Shown piece after piece: positions 4,990-5,692 of a DNA stretch of 5,692 bases. Below the pieces are notes generated by a model. The model did not search any database. It was given only the letters and a program-made list of their open reading frames with translations, and had not been told where the DNA came from. Origin of the DNA: CAYSPU01 sp964432995 (lineage in GTDB: Bacteria; Verrucomicrobiota; Verrucomicrobiia; Limisphaerales; JAHDYP01); NCBI GenBank assembly GCA_964432995.1, contig CAYSPU010000319.1:1-5692 (forward strand). The letters are read 5' to 3'. A program made the translations under genes and the position numbers. Positions within the stretch are counted from its first letter, which is position 1, and every line of letters begins with the position of its first letter.

Positions 4990-5692
4990 ATGAATTGCCG
5001 AACCTTCATCGAACAACAAGTCCAGGAACTCCGCCGCACCGTCGGACAACACACCGCCATTAACGCCCTCAGCGGCGGAGTCGACAGCTCCGTCGTCACT
5101 CTGCTCGGACACCGCGCGCTCGGCGACCGGCTTCGCACCGTGTTCATCGACAACGCGATCATGCGCGAGGGCGAACCGCAGCAGGTCGTCAAGGCCTTCG
5201 CCCGACTGGGTGTCCCGGTGGAGCTTGTCGACGCCCGGAGGGAGTTCCTCTCGGCCCTCAAAGGGCTGACGGATCCCGAGGAGAAACGGCACGCCATCAC
5301 CCATACCTTCTACTCGACGGTCTTTGGCAAGCTGGTGAAAAAGAGCGGAGCGAAGTTCCTCCTCCACGGGACAATCCTGACCGACATCGAGGAGACGGTC
5401 GCCGGCATCAAACGCCAGCACAACATCCTCGCCCAGCTCGGCATCAACCCGGTGAAGGAATACGGCTACCAGGTCCTCGAACCCTTGAAGACCCTCCGCA
5501 AGGACGGTGTCCGCAAGGTCGCCGCCGCCCTCGGCCTGCCACAGACGATCGCCCGGCGAATCCCCTTCCCCGGCCCCGCGCTGGCCGCCCGCATCGTCGG
5601 AGAAGTCACCCCCAAACGCCTCGACGTCGTCCGCGCCGCCACCACCGTCGTCGAGAAGGAACTCGGTTCCACCGGCGCGTTCCAGTATTTCG
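4990..5692 (+). CDS. Stand-alone GMP-synthase-type ATP pyrophosphatase (GuaA-like paralog), 3' end outside window
   Basis: 234 residues are visible and the frame is still open at the window edge. The ATP-PPase P-loop SGGVDSS is at 28-34, preceded by the helix TFIEQQVQELRRTVG. FIDNAIMREGE (52-62) fills the slot of the VDxGLxR motif of GuaA, and LKGLTDPEEKR (90-100) and PFPGPAL (192-198) also match the GuaA PPase domain, which adenylates XMP for amination to GMP. Unlike standard GuaA there is no N-terminal glutaminase: the protein begins directly at the PPase domain, an in-frame stop lies at 4954-4956, and the region upstream is intergenic. Key motifs differ: HGTILTDIEETVAGIKRQHN (126-145) where GuaA has a QGT...IKSHHN type motif, and PFPGPAL where GuaA has PFPGPGL. 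It may be a GuaAb-like subunit needing a separate amidotransferase, or a paralog with another substrate. No clear Shine-Dalgarno sequence is seen. Confidence 0.8.
   Translation, partial: MNCRTFIEQQVQELRRTVGQHTAINALSGGVDSSVVTLLGHRALGDRLRTVFIDNAIMREGEPQQVVKAFARLGVPVELVDARREFLSALKGLTDPEEKRHAITHTFYSTVFGKLVKKSGAKFLLHGTILTDIEETVAGIKRQHNILAQLGINPVKEYGYQVLEPLKTLRKDGVRKVAAALGLPQTIARRIPFPGPALAARIVGEVTPKRLDVVRAATTVVEKELGSTGAFQYF

Noticed and set aside
4849..5421. Minus-strand 190-codon frame opposite the GuaA-like gene
   Set aside because: The plus strand has the PPase P-loop and family motifs. The antisense translation shows no recognisable fold.

Overview
The window looks like chromosomal DNA from a high-GC bacterium, most likely a member of the Verrucomicrobiota. 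The clearest phylum clue is the large secreted protein in the middle. Its last three C-terminal modules (stretches such as YYDPTRR, DQGPPKTASHP and RYYRLRL) resemble modules I associate with surface proteins of that phylum. This assignment comes from family memory, not from a search.

Layout: (1) 1-330, + strand, is the 3' end of a gene whose last ~60 codons are clearly RNase PH. (2) 327-1241, + strand, is prmA (ribosomal protein L11 methyltransferase), joined to it by a 4-base ATGA overlap, so the two form a translation/RNA-maintenance operon. (3) 1242-1695 is a gene-poor stretch. It holds a good sigma70-like promoter, a perfect 6-bp-arm palindrome at the likely transcription start, a 54-codon small gene (1415-1579) with a ribosome binding site, and two small stem-loops before the end of a convergent gene. 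(4) 1696-4818, - strand, encodes a 1040-residue exported modular protein made of beta-sandwich domains: carbohydrate-binding-like, Ig-like, lectin-like and Calx-beta. No enzymatic domain is visible. (5) 4819-4989 is a divergent intergenic region with a short repeat/dyad and a strong Shine-Dalgarno sequence that points at an out-of-frame ATG. (6) 4990 to the window end, + strand, is the start of a stand-alone GMP-synthase-type ATP pyrophosphatase that lacks the glutaminase domain and has altered nucleotide-binding motifs.

RNase PH and PrmA are ordinary housekeeping neighbours, although the RNase PH fragment carries a suspicious change at a metal-ligand position. The secreted protein and the GuaA-like protein are divergently transcribed and no functional link between them is visible. 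I see no mobile element, CRISPR array, tRNA or rRNA, and no obvious defence or biosynthetic system. The best leads are the atypical GuaA paralog, the unrecognised small gene with its own promoter, and the architecture and start-site problem of the secreted protein.
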